A DNA stretch of 64,000 bases from Salicibibacter cibi (GTDB lineage: Bacteria > Bacillota > Bacilli > Bacillales > Marinococcaceae). The position numbers and the translations under genes were made by a program. Where the stretch lies: positions 3,410,001-3,474,000 of the forward strand of contig NZ_CP054706.1 in assembly GCF_016495865.1 (NCBI RefSeq), read 5' to 3'. Shown one piece after another: positions 9,503 through 18,298 of this stretch (positions within the stretch are counted from its first letter, which is position 1; each line of letters starts with the position of its first letter). Below the pieces are notes generated by a model. That model saw only the letters and a program-made list of their open reading frames with translations. It ran no database searches and had not been told where the DNA came from.

Positions 9503-10030
9503 CTATTGGTTAAATTCGCCCCATGGAGATAACGCGATTTTTATATGGGATAAGTGGTGCTCTTCGTGCCAGGCTAGTTTTGCAACTTTTGCTGCGACTG
9601 TTATCTCATCACTTTTTTGGAGCGTAAAAGCTCGATCTAATTGTTCTTCCGTTAAACGATATCCTAAAAATACGATGCGCTCATTTATACCTTCTAGCAA
9701 TTTAATAGAACTTTCAACAGGAAGCCTTGTATCCGGCTCAATCGCCCACTTATCTTGATCAAAAGCAGGTACTGTTGGATTCTCATCGGTTAATGCCAGT
9801 TTCAAACGTTGATACATATTCAACTGAGAATCTGCAATGTGGTGAACAAGTTGACGAACTGTCCAGCCGCCATCACGATATGTTCTGTTTAATTCCTCAT
9901 CATTTAATGCGTCAACAGTTTCTCTTAATCGAATCGTGTAATCTTCGATTTCCTTTAACCATTCTTGAACATTTTCTACTGTTACTTTGTCAGGAATTTC
10001 TAATTTTCCAATTGGAAATTTTGCATCCAT
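9503..10030 (-). CDS. bstA: BstA/YfiT-type DinB-fold metal-dependent bacillithiol transferase
   Basis: A 175-aa cytoplasmic four-helix DinB-superfamily protein close to B. subtilis YfiT (BstA), which transfers bacillithiol to electrophilic substrates. The diagnostic motifs are YRDGGWTVRQLVHHIADS near residue 60, WAIEPDTRLP, and the metal-binding WHEEHHLSHI near the C-terminus. The start at 10030 (MDAKFPIGKLEIP) has GAGGA upstream and matches the YfiT N-terminus; the longer reading frame to 10135 would enter a repeated segment. It stands alone. Its neighbours are remnants, so the operon context says nothing about its substrate. Confidence 0.88.
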   Translation of the reverse strand: MDAKFPIGKLEIPDKVTVENVQEWLKEIEDYTIRLRETVDALNDEELNRTYRDGGWTVRQLVHHIADSQLNMYQRLKLALTDENPTVPAFDQDKWAIEPDTRLPVESSIKLLEGINERIVFLGYRLTEEQLDRAFTLQKSDEITVAAKVAKLAWHEEHHLSHIKIALSPWGEFNQ

Positions 10031-10106
10031 ATTAATCCTCTTTTCGTTATTCTTTATTTTTTTAAATAAAAGAATGGAATGAATTTCTTCTGTTACAGAA
10101 CCGGCG

Positions 10107-10141
10107 CATACGGAAATTATCAACATTATACTCAAAATATT
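10107..10141. repeat. about 35-bp direct repeat, copy 2
   Basis: A near copy of 9157-9192, located 77 bases upstream of the bstA start. It could mark the edge of a duplication that carried bstA in. Confidence 0.7.
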
Positions 10142-10350
10142 TTAGTTGACAATTACACGTTCCTGAACCAACTGAAATATGGTCACACAATTTCGGTAAA
10201 GGTCAGGCATTTAAGTTTAAAACTGAAGGAATGTCGAGGAGTCGAATGAGGAAATAACGTCTCTGAAAGGCCCCCCTGCGCCGAAAGCACGTGAGACAGT
10301 CGCCACTTGTGGTGTTAACAGGGGGGAGGGAGGGAGAACTTCAAGAGCAA

Positions 10351-10578
10351 TTAAGTGATCGTTTGTTGATTGGATTGGTCATTCGTTAATGACCATACGA
10401 GGCACGCTACCCAGCCTAAGAATGTCCATCCCAATAAAATATTAAGCGCTAATATGGCTGTTTTATTTTTATGGTTACGTGCGAAGGCAATAATGGTCGG
10501 TATTCCATACATACCAATAGCAACCGCAATTCCAATGATAATAAGCAAAAAGAAAAAAATACTTACCAATATTTCCAC
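10351..10578 (-). CDS. superinfection immunity (Imm, PF14373-like) membrane protein
   Basis: About 75 aa with two membrane helices: VSIFFFLLIIIGIAVAIGM, then the family-defining PTIIAFARNHKNK, followed by ALNILLGWTFLGW and VACLVWSLT. This pattern matches the phage T4 Imm-like superinfection immunity family, in which small membrane proteins are proposed to block DNA entry by related phages; in Bacilli the role is generally untested. The GTG at 10578 is chosen because AGGAG lies 7 bases upstream; the ATG at 10641 lacks a ribosome site. A broken small lipoprotein lies directly upstream and may have been co-transcribed. Confidence 0.75.
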   Translation of the reverse strand: MEILVSIFFFLLIIIGIAVAIGMYGIPTIIAFARNHKNKTAILALNILLGWTFLGWVACLVWSLTNDQSNQQTIT

Positions 10579-10633
10579 ACTAACTCTCCTTTTCTTCAAA
10601 AGACCAGAATTATGTATACTTTTCGTTTCTTTA

Positions 10634-10781
10634 TTAATCATTCATTTCAATTAAATTATCTAATTCCCCAGAATTAGTTATTGATTCCAACTCATCATAC
10701 CTTCGCTGATCATTTCCACATCCTAAAAGCACGATCATGCCAACCATTACTTACGCCAATGGCTTTCGTTAATGTTCTCAT
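10634..10781 (-). pseudogene. small lipoprotein, frameshifted near the start
   Basis: The minus strand encodes a start-like MRTLTKAIGVS (ATG at 10781) in one frame. A one-base shift is followed by MVGMIVLLGCGNDQRRYDEL (lipobox LLGC) and a short acidic tail ending at 10634. The charged N-terminus and the hydrophobic core of the signal peptide are in different frames. Without the shift it would be a lipoprotein of about 48 aa. Function unknown. It precedes the immunity-like gene. Confidence 0.4.
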
Positions 10782-11030
10782 GTGTTTCGATGCTCCTTTC
10801 TGACCGTTTTAGTCACGCTTTCGACCATGTACATGCCCCCTTTTATAAGGGTTTTCCCTTTCGAAGATTTCTGGGTTTATGGACTATGCCTTCAGTATAA
10901 TAGATTCAGTTTAGACAGAAAAGGTTTGATTTTTGAGAAGTATGCGCATACCCAAAATATAATGATATTAGACCGAGGCAGGGACTCACACCTCTTTATC
11001 ATGTAAGGGGTAAATATATGTGTGTGTATG

Positions 11031-11319
11031 TAGGGATTGCTGAACAACGTGCAGCTATCAGCTGAAGCCGGAATGCCGCTTCCATGGCTTCGCTTTCCGC
11101 GGACGAACGGTCAAGCCTCCTCGCGCAAAACCGGCGCTGCGGGGTCTTGACGCGTCCGTTTTTCCGCTGGAGTCTCGCCATTGCAGCACCGCCCCTCCGT
11201 ATGTTTCCAGAAGTGCAAGGGTTTTCTGCTTTTAGGATAGATTTCCTTGCACCTAGTTTTGACAACATCAACGGAAAATGCTTATGTGCCAGTCTTTTTC
11301 CGTTATTCAGCAGTCCCTA
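11031..11319 (+). mobile_element. element A, copy 1: about 285-bp MITE-like element with TA ends
   Basis: Bounded by TAGGGATTGCTGAACAAC on the left and the complement of TAGGGACTGCTGAATAACG on the right, so imperfect terminal inverted repeats of about 18 bp with TA at each outer end. The interior is GC-rich compared with its flanks and has no transposase. A second, inverted copy lies at 16751-17033 and a partial copy at 43419-43504. The TA at each end suggests TA target duplication, as in the IS630/Tc1-mariner group; that placement is inference. Open frames inside it are not conserved as proteins. Confidence 0.8.
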
Positions 11320-11557
11320 TGTACATCTATCAAAATGACTTGCCTTATTATTACCGCGAAATGATCGACTGTGTTTAAATTGGAACTGAAATGCGATACA
11401 CTATCTTACTTAATTGACAGTCATAGACGCCATTCCTTTTGAACAACTTGTTTACAACCCTATACCCTGCATGAGTCTGCGGATTCAGAGCATAAGCCAT
11501 TCGCTACACCTTGTGGCCTCATGTTATTATGATAGAAATGGAGAAGGGGAGGCTGTC

Positions 11558-12268
11558 ATGAACAAACTACAAGGAAAAATAGCGGTTGTCACTGGTGCCA
11601 GCACCGGAATTGGGGCTACCATTGCTAAAGAATTAGCCATGGAGGGTGCACATATCGTCCTGGTCGCCCGCCGGTTGGACAAATTAAACAAAGTAAAAAG
11701 TGAAATCACAGAATTAACGAATAACAAGGGAAACGTAATGGCTGTTCAGACGGATATCTCAGATAAAAATGACGTCTATCAACTCGCGAAAAAGGTACAA
11801 GCCGAATTGGGCAATGTCGATATTTTCGTCAATAATGCTGGGCAAATGCTGGCAGGAACCGTCCGATCCGGCAAGGTGGAAGAATGGGAAGCTATGGTTG
11901 ATGTGAATATAAAAGGCGTGCTTTACGGCATTGATGCTGTTTTGCCATCTATGCTGAGCCGATCAACGGGCCATCTTATCAATGTTGCATCGGTTTCCGG
12001 ACTTGAGGTTACGAAAACCAGTACCGTCTATAGTGCTACAAAGCATGCGGTGCGAGCCATTTCCATGGGATTGGAAAAGGAACTTGCCAGAACAGGGGTA
12101 AGGATGACGAATATCTCGCCTGGGATGGTTGATACAGACTTGAGCAGTAACAATACCTGGAATGATCGTAAAATGCTTGAGACAAAGGATATCGCAAAGG
12201 CTGTTGTCTATGCTGTCACCCAGCCCGACTATGTAAATGTCAATGAAGTTACCGTTCGCCCAGTGTAA
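11558..12268 (+). CDS. SDR family NAD(P)-dependent oxidoreductase
   Basis: A 236-aa classical short-chain dehydrogenase. The cofactor loop TGASTGIG is at residues 12-19, NNAG at 92-95, the catalytic Ser about residue 145, and Tyr158/Lys162 in YSATK. Residues ARR after the second strand favour NADP(H). The substrate cannot be told from sequence. The ATG at 11558 has GGGGAGG 7 bases upstream; the longer frame to 11414 is not supported. Single-gene unit: element A copy 1 upstream and a strong terminator downstream. Confidence 0.9.
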   Translation: MNKLQGKIAVVTGASTGIGATIAKELAMEGAHIVLVARRLDKLNKVKSEITELTNNKGNVMAVQTDISDKNDVYQLAKKVQAELGNVDIFVNNAGQMLAGTVRSGKVEEWEAMVDVNIKGVLYGIDAVLPSMLSRSTGHLINVASVSGLEVTKTSTVYSATKHAVRAISMGLEKELARTGVRMTNISPGMVDTDLSSNNTWNDRKMLETKDIAKAVVYAVTQPDYVNVNEVTVRPV

Positions 12269-12278
12269 ATGTAAATAG

Positions 12279-12320
12279 CGATCCAGAAAGCAATGTTTGA
12301 CTGCTTTCTGGATCGTTATT
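12279..12320 (+). terminator. terminator of the SDR gene
   Basis: A 14-bp stem, CGATCCAGAAAGCA / TGCTTTCTGGATCG, with a 9-base loop, then TTATTTTG. Confidence 0.85.
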
Positions 12321-12340
12321 TTGAAGATTGTATTACATTC

Positions 12341-12543
12341 GGGCCACACTGACACTAAAATTTGATATTAGTGATTAAATATGGTAACCATAACACTAGC
12401 TAGCGGAGAAAAAACACGTAAACTCCTATGGGGAAGCGCAGTGGGAAGACCCACAGGAAAATAGCGAACTTCTTTTTTCCGAGGAAGATGAGCGCAAGGT
12501 TACCACACACATATTTATCCCTAATTTGTTTTGGTGAAGAGCC
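12341..12543 (+). mobile_element. element B, copy 1 (degenerate, about 200 bp)
   Basis: Shares GTGATTAAATATGGTAAC, the AACACGTA segment and the end GGTGAAGAGCC with the copies at 52820-53066 (same orientation) and 44286-44532 (inverted). It is shorter and more diverged than the other two, and no clear target duplication remains. No coding content. Confidence 0.75.
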
Positions 12544-12683
12544 TTAAATTTCACCATTTCTTCTGATCACCACCAGTAATACTCATTAGATCCCCGGATG
12601 CTCGTGTAAAAACCCAATGACAATGACGCCTGTGATCGCTTGCATGACGATGTCGATAACCCCTATTTAAACACACACTTAGA

Positions 12684-14222
12684 TCAATGCTTGTTTTTTG
12701 GCGGTTGACGATATCCATCAGCTTTGCGAGGTTCACGCGGGCGCTTACGTAAAACGGTGATTGGAAACCGTACAATGGCATCCATTAAATCAGCGAAATT
12801 ATAGGGTGCAAACGGAGAGGTGTAGTAACTCCCAAAACTACGTATCCCGACTAAGTGAATATTGATTGCGATATAGACAAGCATAATTCCGTATAAGCCA
12901 AAAAATGCCGCTGCAATCATTAATGTAAAACGCAAAAGCCGAAAACTAATAGCCGCACTATATGTAGGGATGGAAAAGTTAGAGATCGCGGTAAGAGCGA
13001 CAACAATCACCATAATCGGGCTGACAATCCCAGCTTGTACAGCAGCTTCCCCAATAATTAAACCTCCTACAATACCGACAGTTTGACCAATGGGACGAGG
13101 GAGACGATTCCCCGCTTCACGTAATAACTCGAAAATCATTTCCATAATGAATGCTTCGATGAAACCGGGAAAAGGAACACCTTCCCGTGCTCCTGCGATG
13201 GAAAGCGTTAATGTTGTAGGAATCATTCCTTGATGGAAGGAAACCATAGCGATATATAAGGCCGGTAAAAAAAGGGAGAAAAAAGCGGCCACATACCGAA
13301 GGATACGAACAAAAGTACCTAACATCCAACGTTCATATGTATCCTCTGGTGATTTGAGTAATTGGTGAAACGTTACCGGAGCCAGAATGGAAAAAGGCGT
13401 TCCATCTAACAGAATAGCCACCCTTCCATCTGTTAACGCTTTAACCGTTCGATCCGGCCTTTCGGTTTGTAAAACTTCCGGAAAAGGCGAAAATGTATTT
13501 TCTTCCATAAATTGTTCCAATGTCCCCGTTTCAAGTACTTCATCGATATCAATACAAGCCATTCGATATCGAACTTCCTCCACCAAATTGGTGGTGGCAA
13601 TACCTTTTAAATAACAAATAGCAAATTCAGTTTTCCCTCGGCGCCCCACATTAGAAATTCGGACCGTTAAATTCGGATCGTTGATTCTTTTGCGCAATAG
13701 CATAAGGTTTACTCGTAACGTTTCATTAAATCCATCCCGGGGGCCTCGAATGAGAATTTCTGTTTCAGGCTCATTGATCCCTCGGTCAGGATATCCTTCA
13801 GCATCTAAAACCATCAACTGAGCCATACCTTCGATTAACAACAATGTTTCCCCACGCATAACTGGAAGAATGGCCGCATCAAAAGTGCTATAGAACGAAA
13901 CACCGGAAATCGTCAATACTTCTTTCTGGATATATTCTAAATCCTTATCGGTAAACAAAGTGGATGTTTCTTTGTCGTTGAATTGTACAAGTGGCTTAAT
14001 AACGTTCTCTTCCAATACTTTTTCGTCACATAGTTCTTCAATATAGAAAAGAACAGCAGGAACTCTGTGGCCAATGGTTAACTCTCTTTGAATAACATCA
14101 TCACTCTCACCGATTATGTTCTGAACTGATTTTACGTTTTGGGAAAGACGCTCAGAAACCCGGATATCATAGCCATGTCGACTGGTCTCTCTGTTACATT
14201 TCTTATGCCGTTTCTTCAACAC
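12684..14222 (-). CDS. GerA-family spore germination receptor subunit A
   Basis: A 512-aa subunit of a germinant receptor in the inner spore membrane. It has a large hydrophilic N-terminal domain (residues 1-290, with ILIRGPRDGFNETLRVNL and NVGRRGKTE typical of GerAA), then about five membrane helices, the PFPGFIEAFIMEMIFELLRE segment, GQTVGIVGGLIIGEAAV, and a short basic tail. It begins at GTG 14222 with GGGGGGTGG upstream. Last gene of the operon, in the less common order B-C-A after a small membrane protein. Expression in the forespore (sigma G) is expected from the family. The germinant cannot be inferred. Confidence 0.93.
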   Translation of the reverse strand: MLKKRHKKCNRETSRHGYDIRVSERLSQNVKSVQNIIGESDDVIQRELTIGHRVPAVLFYIEELCDEKVLEENVIKPLVQFNDKETSTLFTDKDLEYIQKEVLTISGVSFYSTFDAAILPVMRGETLLLIEGMAQLMVLDAEGYPDRGINEPETEILIRGPRDGFNETLRVNLMLLRKRINDPNLTVRISNVGRRGKTEFAICYLKGIATTNLVEEVRYRMACIDIDEVLETGTLEQFMEENTFSPFPEVLQTERPDRTVKALTDGRVAILLDGTPFSILAPVTFHQLLKSPEDTYERWMLGTFVRILRYVAAFFSLFLPALYIAMVSFHQGMIPTTLTLSIAGAREGVPFPGFIEAFIMEMIFELLREAGNRLPRPIGQTVGIVGGLIIGEAAVQAGIVSPIMVIVVALTAISNFSIPTYSAAISFRLLRFTLMIAAAFFGLYGIMLVYIAINIHLVGIRSFGSYYTSPFAPYNFADLMDAIVRFPITVLRKRPREPRKADGYRQPPKNKH

Positions 14223-14237
14223 GTCCGAACCACCCCC

Positions 14238-15410
14238 CTATGAATGACTGTCCTTTCTTTCTAATTTTTCATTCGACATATAATTTCGGATCTTCGCATC
14301 TATCTCTACATCGATATTTGCTTTTGAGAAAGCTCCACCCTCTCCATCCCAGTCCTCATTGGTCTCATTCCAATAGTCGTATGCTTTTATCCGTACATAT
14401 TGAAGAAAATCAAATACATCCGCCTGATGGTCCTCTTGCATTTTTTTAATGATCGCCTCAACCTTTTTCTGCATTTCCTGTTCGACAGCTTCTTCGAGCT
14501 GATCCAGGTTTTTTTGATTATTGATCTCCATGCCATCGATCCAATCTTCAGCCAAAAGGCCTTCTGTTTGAATGTGAACCTGAAAATAATCTTCTCCTTG
14601 CTTACGCTCATAGGATATATCGGGATTCAAGTTCATAATCTCAAAGTTAAAAACGCCTCTATCCTCAAAAGGAACCTCTAAGACGCCTTTTTCTGCTTCT
14701 CCGACGACTAAATTAAACCCTTCGATATCTTCCTCCGCTAAGGTGCCAATCATTGTGTTGGTTTTTCCTAAAAAAATCGCCCCTCCGTCAATTTTTATCG
14801 TATTTTCTTCGTCCACTCTCACAAGAGGAATCAAATAACTCCTTCGACCGATGGCTTGGTCTGCCATGTCCCCCATTGTTAGCTCCTTAGGCATTTGTAA
14901 AACAGAGCGTTGCCTTTCCGCTAGAATGGGAATAGACATGGCCGGCATATCTTCTAAATCAACATCAACTTCAAAAATAGATTTTGCTTCACTTGAAGAA
15001 ACAAAGATGAGGTTTCTTGTTCGCATTTCATGATCTCGGTAAAAGAAATCCAGAAGATGACTCGTCAATCCCTCTTTGGCCAATTCCTGGTTCAAAATGA
15101 TCACCTGCAGATGCTCGAAGTTTGTTCTACGGCTCGTTTTCGTTGAAATTTCACGAGAAACTTGCATATCCGTTAAGTCGGATCCAGTGACGTTAAAATA
15201 TGCTTGCTGCGTACCGCCTCCCTCCGACTCCACTTTTAGCGCCTCTGGTACAGCGATTTGATATGTCGTTATCTGAGTGTCATCTTCCCCCGGATCCATT
15301 GCCACCCCCATAACAAAACCCAATTCTTCGATTTCTCTTAAGTCCCAGCAACCAACGAGAGAGGATATGAATATGACAATGATCAGAAATCGAAGCATGA
15401 ACGTTCTCAT
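14238..15410 (-). CDS. Ger(x)C-family spore germination lipoprotein
   Basis: A 390-aa lipoprotein subunit of the germinant receptor, anchored on the outer face of the inner spore membrane. The signal peptide MLRFLIIVIFISSLVGC has a lipobox Cys at about residue 21, followed by WDLREIEELGFVMGVAMD, the hallmark of GerAC. Its start overlaps the stop of the permease gene by 4 bases, and gerA follows after 15 bases, so the subunits are probably translated together. Length and domain layout are normal. Confidence 0.92.
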   Translation of the reverse strand: MRTFMLRFLIIVIFISSLVGCWDLREIEELGFVMGVAMDPGEDDTQITTYQIAVPEALKVESEGGGTQQAYFNVTGSDLTDMQVSREISTKTSRRTNFEHLQVIILNQELAKEGLTSHLLDFFYRDHEMRTRNLIFVSSSEAKSIFEVDVDLEDMPAMSIPILAERQRSVLQMPKELTMGDMADQAIGRRSYLIPLVRVDEENTIKIDGGAIFLGKTNTMIGTLAEEDIEGFNLVVGEAEKGVLEVPFEDRGVFNFEIMNLNPDISYERKQGEDYFQVHIQTEGLLAEDWIDGMEINNQKNLDQLEEAVEQEMQKKVEAIIKKMQEDHQADVFDFLQYVRIKAYDYWNETNEDWDGEGGAFSKANIDVEIDAKIRNYMSNEKLERKDSHS

Positions 15411-16528
15411 CTGCCCACATCCTTAAGGTTATGTCGATGCTTACGGTTCCAATAAGTTAAATAACCGCAACTCAGGCCTGCAAGAATTAATATCAGTCCT
15501 AAACTGTTAACCCAGTGCCTCATGATAAAGGCTTCAGTGATTGACTGTGGTACAAAGGCTAAGCAGATCACGATAAAGGCTACACTAGCTGTTACCCAGA
15601 TTTTGTTGACCCGAGGAACAAAGTGGGCTTGAATATTGTGGACAGCCAAAAGATAGCTGATGGACAAAGCATTGAAAATAGACATCACCCAAACCGTAAG
15701 CATGAGGGACTCAACACGCTCGAAAAATCCGCCGGGGATTTCAATTTCTTTAGCTAGTTCAACTGTAGGGAAGGTTATAAGTTTTGTAGACTGGAGGCTA
15801 AAAATCGCAATACAGCCCATCGTTACCAGTACATTCAGGGTCATAAGGATCATGATGGAAACATTCAAAGGGAATGCTCTAATCTGTGATGCCTTCATGG
15901 ATGACATAAAGAAAAATAACATTTCAATCCCTATAAAAGCTGGAAATGCCACCGTCATTCCTCTTAATATAGGGGACACTCCTTCAGGAAATAACGGACG
16001 TAATTCATGTAGATTTACGTTTGGTATATTAAAAGCCAGCATGAAAATGATAACCAGAAATGTTATAGGAACAAACATCAAGTTTAGATGAATAATGCCT
16101 TGGGTTCCTTTGGAAACAGCATAAGCTGCTAATAATACAATCAAAGCTGTCGTAAACTCGGAAGGCGTATAGATCAGTAAGTACAGCTTTACAACGTCAC
16201 CAAAAATATGTAATTGATAAGCCATTAAACTGACGAAAAAAATAACAAAAAAAAGCGCTAGCCCTTTTGAAATCCAATATCCAAATTTACCTTGTCCAAT
16301 AAATTCAAGAAGGTTTTGACCCGGATATTTGCGTTGCAAGTGGGTATACAGTGAAATGACCACCATTGTGAGAAAACCATAGAGAATAATTACAATCCAG
16401 CTATCTGCTGTCTGCATCACTTCCGTTAATTCACGGGGAGAACTGAGAAATCCAACGCTCGGCGTTGCAGCTAAAAGAGAAACTGCCATTTCATGAGCCT
16501 TGATCTGATATGTTTCCCGATTAGTCAT
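15407..16528 (-). CDS. GerAB/ArcD/ProY-family germinant receptor permease subunit
   Basis: About 373 aa and ten predicted membrane helices. It begins MTNRETYQIKAHEMAVSL; the segments ATPSVGFLSSPRELTEV and KYPGQNLLEFIGQGKFG are typical of spore germination B subunits of the APC superfamily, which carry the germinant-binding pocket. The ATG at 16528 is preferred over the far upstream frame because GGGAGAG precedes it and the family N-terminus matches. It overlaps the small upstream ORF by 8 bases and gerC by 4 bases. Confidence 0.92.
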   Translation of the reverse strand: MTNRETYQIKAHEMAVSLLAATPSVGFLSSPRELTEVMQTADSWIVIILYGFLTMVVISLYTHLQRKYPGQNLLEFIGQGKFGYWISKGLALFFVIFFVSLMAYQLHIFGDVVKLYLLIYTPSEFTTALIVLLAAYAVSKGTQGIIHLNLMFVPITFLVIIFMLAFNIPNVNLHELRPLFPEGVSPILRGMTVAFPAFIGIEMLFFFMSSMKASQIRAFPLNVSIMILMTLNVLVTMGCIAIFSLQSTKLITFPTVELAKEIEIPGGFFERVESLMLTVWVMSIFNALSISYLLAVHNIQAHFVPRVNKIWVTASVAFIVICLAFVPQSITEAFIMRHWVNSLGLILILAGLSCGYLTYWNRKHRHNLKDVGR

Positions 16529-16730
16529 TCTCTTTAATCTCTCCCAAGATTTTTCGTCGTTTGCGTTGATTGGCCTCGTTTTTCCATGGTGATGCAGTAA
16601 CCTCATTCAACCATTTATTTACATAATAAGCGGAAATAATGAAAAGAGAGGTACTGCCGGCTATCATTAATGACAGCCCTGTAGGCAACAAACTTAACAG
16701 ACGGCTCCACAATTCTTCCACATGACTCAC
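16521..16730 (-). CDS. small membrane protein, first gene of the ger operon
   Basis: 69 aa with one strong hydrophobic segment (LSLMIAGSTSLFIISAYYV) and a basic, Lys/Arg-rich tail. Short membrane proteins of this kind are sometimes found in ger operons (D-type subunits), where they modulate receptor function; here the link is by position only. It starts at GTG 16730 with AAAGGAAG just upstream. Its stop overlaps the permease start by 8 bases. Only 20 bases separate its start from element A copy 2, so the operon promoter must lie inside or beyond that element. Confidence 0.7.
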   Translation of the reverse strand: MSHVEELWSRLLSLLPTGLSLMIAGSTSLFIISAYYVNKWLNEVTASPWKNEANQRKRRKILGEIKEND

Positions 16731-16750
16731 CTCTTCCTTTCAGAGCTACT

Positions 16751-17033
16751 TAGGGACTGCTGAATAACGGAAAAAGACTGGCATATAAGCATTGTCCGTT
16801 GGTGTTGTCAAAGCTGGATGCAAGGAAATCCATCTATAAACAAAAAACCCTTGCACTTCTGGCAACATATGGTGGGACGGTGCTGCAATGGCGTAGACAT
16901 CAAAGCGGACGCGTCGAGCACCCACAGCGCCGGTTTTGCGCGAGGAGGCTTGACCGTTCGTCCGCGGAAAGCGAAGCCATGGAAGCGGCATCCCGGCTTC
17001 AGCTGATAGCTGCAAGTTGTTCAGCAATCCATA
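16751..17033 (-). mobile_element. element A, copy 2 (inverted relative to copy 1)
   Basis: Begins TAGGGACTGCTGAATAACGG and ends with the complement of the other terminus (TTCAGCAATCC, last bases ATA). The interior matches copy 1 in reverse, for example AGCGAAGCCATGGAAGCGGC. It has inserted directly in front of the ger operon. No transposase. Confidence 0.8.
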
Positions 17034-17714
17034 ATTATTGGAAGACTTCATGTGTTATCATGATCAAACATCCCGAAATTATGTATAGCGTAAAAACTTT
17101 ACTCGTAAACGTCTTTAATGATCAGATTTTTTGAAATTTTTATTTGAGGTCATCGTTATTCAACTTTGCTGTTCCGCCTGCGGATGAAAAGTAATGCCTT
17201 TTAGGAGTAGTACCAGAGAACATAAATGGAAGTAAGTGTGTGCAGTCGTCTGTTTCAGAAATTGTTTCTCCCTTTATTCGCCATACCCATATTTCCTCCC
17301 GACGGTACTCATAAGAAGGGCCGGTGTTCATCTCAGAGCAGATTGACCTTCGTTTGAGGGATTACATTGCTTCTCTTGTTCCTCTCGAAGTGGCTCGATC
17401 TCATCAGAGGGATTACAAGCGATAACACATTAAGGGAAACAATTTCTGGGATAGATTACTAGTACAGAGTGGTTGCATTAATCACTCACACCAGTGATAC
17501 AGCCATTCTAAACACGTCATAGCGTGGTTTAACGATTTTCCAGAAATCCCGCCTTCGTTGATTCATCTTTTTAAAGATGGACCCCTCCCTGTGTGCCCCA
17601 AATTGAAGTTTTTTCTCTTTTCAAGGACGATGGACCTTCCCGCGCACTTTATTGGGGAATCATTCCAATAGGGTGTGACAGTATCTTTTTATATAGTATT
17701 GGAGGATTTGCAAA
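17034..17714. other. gene-free stretch
   Basis: No gene supported. The minus strand is open for 63 codons at 17140-17331, but with no ribosome site and no recognisable motif. The plus strand is open for about 50 codons before 17670 without a start. Neither is called. The RBS of the next gene (TGGAGG, 17700) closes the stretch. Confidence 0.4.
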
Positions 17715-18146
17715 ATGACTCGGGGAGGTGAATTGGTATTAGGCCTTATCGGTGTTGTTTTCACTTTGATTCTGGGCGCATTTCTGGGTTTTATCATTGT
17801 AGGATTTCAAGCCTTAATAAGGGCATATGAACAAGACATGATCAATGACCCTACGGTTCCCTCACACGAGGTTGAAGGCGCCACCACTTTCTTTGGATTC
17901 CTCGCTTCACTGGGATGGTGGGCTTTTGCAATGCATATCATTGGGCTTATTTTAGGGTTTGTTGCCCTCATTATGTTAAAAAATAATCCCACAACATCAG
18001 GTATTTTATATATCATCGCCGGTGGACCGATGTTACTTCTCAGCTTCGGAATATCGTTGATTCCATCTGTTTTATTCATAATCGCGGGCATTAGGTGCCT
18101 CGTTAGGAAACCACCTGTTTCATTCGAATATGCACAACCTTATTGA
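17715..18146 (+). CDS. DUF4064-family membrane protein
   Basis: 143 aa. The opening MTRGGELVLGLIGVVFTLIL and the later membrane helices (GWWAFAMHIIGLILGFVALI, GPMLLLSFGISLIPSVLFII) match the DUF4064 family of small Bacillus membrane proteins of unknown function. A loop of about 35 residues (IRAYEQDMINDPTVPSHEVE) separates helices 1 and 2. The start has TGGAGG 8 bases upstream. Single-gene unit followed by a hairpin at 18168-18202 and a bidirectional terminator shared with mqo. Confidence 0.75.
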   Translation: MTRGGELVLGLIGVVFTLILGAFLGFIIVGFQALIRAYEQDMINDPTVPSHEVEGATTFFGFLASLGWWAFAMHIIGLILGFVALIMLKNNPTTSGILYIIAGGPMLLLSFGISLIPSVLFIIAGIRCLVRKPPVSFEYAQPY

Positions 18147-18167
18147 ACGCTTGCCCTACATTAGAAA

Positions 18168-18202
18168 ACTTGACTTTTCGCCATGCCTTTATGGCGAAAA
18201 AT
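18168..18202. other. hairpin after the DUF4064 gene
   Basis: TTTTCGCCAT / ATGGCGAAAA with a 6-base loop. No long T-tract follows on either strand, so it may only support the stronger terminator at 18261-18294. Confidence 0.5.
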
Positions 18203-18260
18203 CTTAGTTGCACTTATGTAGGTAATAAAGTTGATTTATACTTTCTTACCTACTAAAAAA

Positions 18261-18294
18261 GCCGCATTTTCTCCATCGAAAATGCGGCTTTTTT
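18261..18294. terminator. bidirectional terminator between the DUF4064 gene and mqo
   Basis: Stem GCCGCATTTTC / GAAAATGCGGC with A6 before and T6 after, so it works in both directions. It lies 5 bases from the mqo stop. Confidence 0.92.
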
Positions 18295-18298
18295 CATT

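Noticed and set aside
11084..11338. Proteins encoded inside element A
   Set aside because: Frames differ between the copies and are not conserved; the element is non-coding.
17140..17331. 63-aa minus-strand ORF
   Set aside because: No ribosome site and no recognisable motif; it lies next to element A in an area without other genes.
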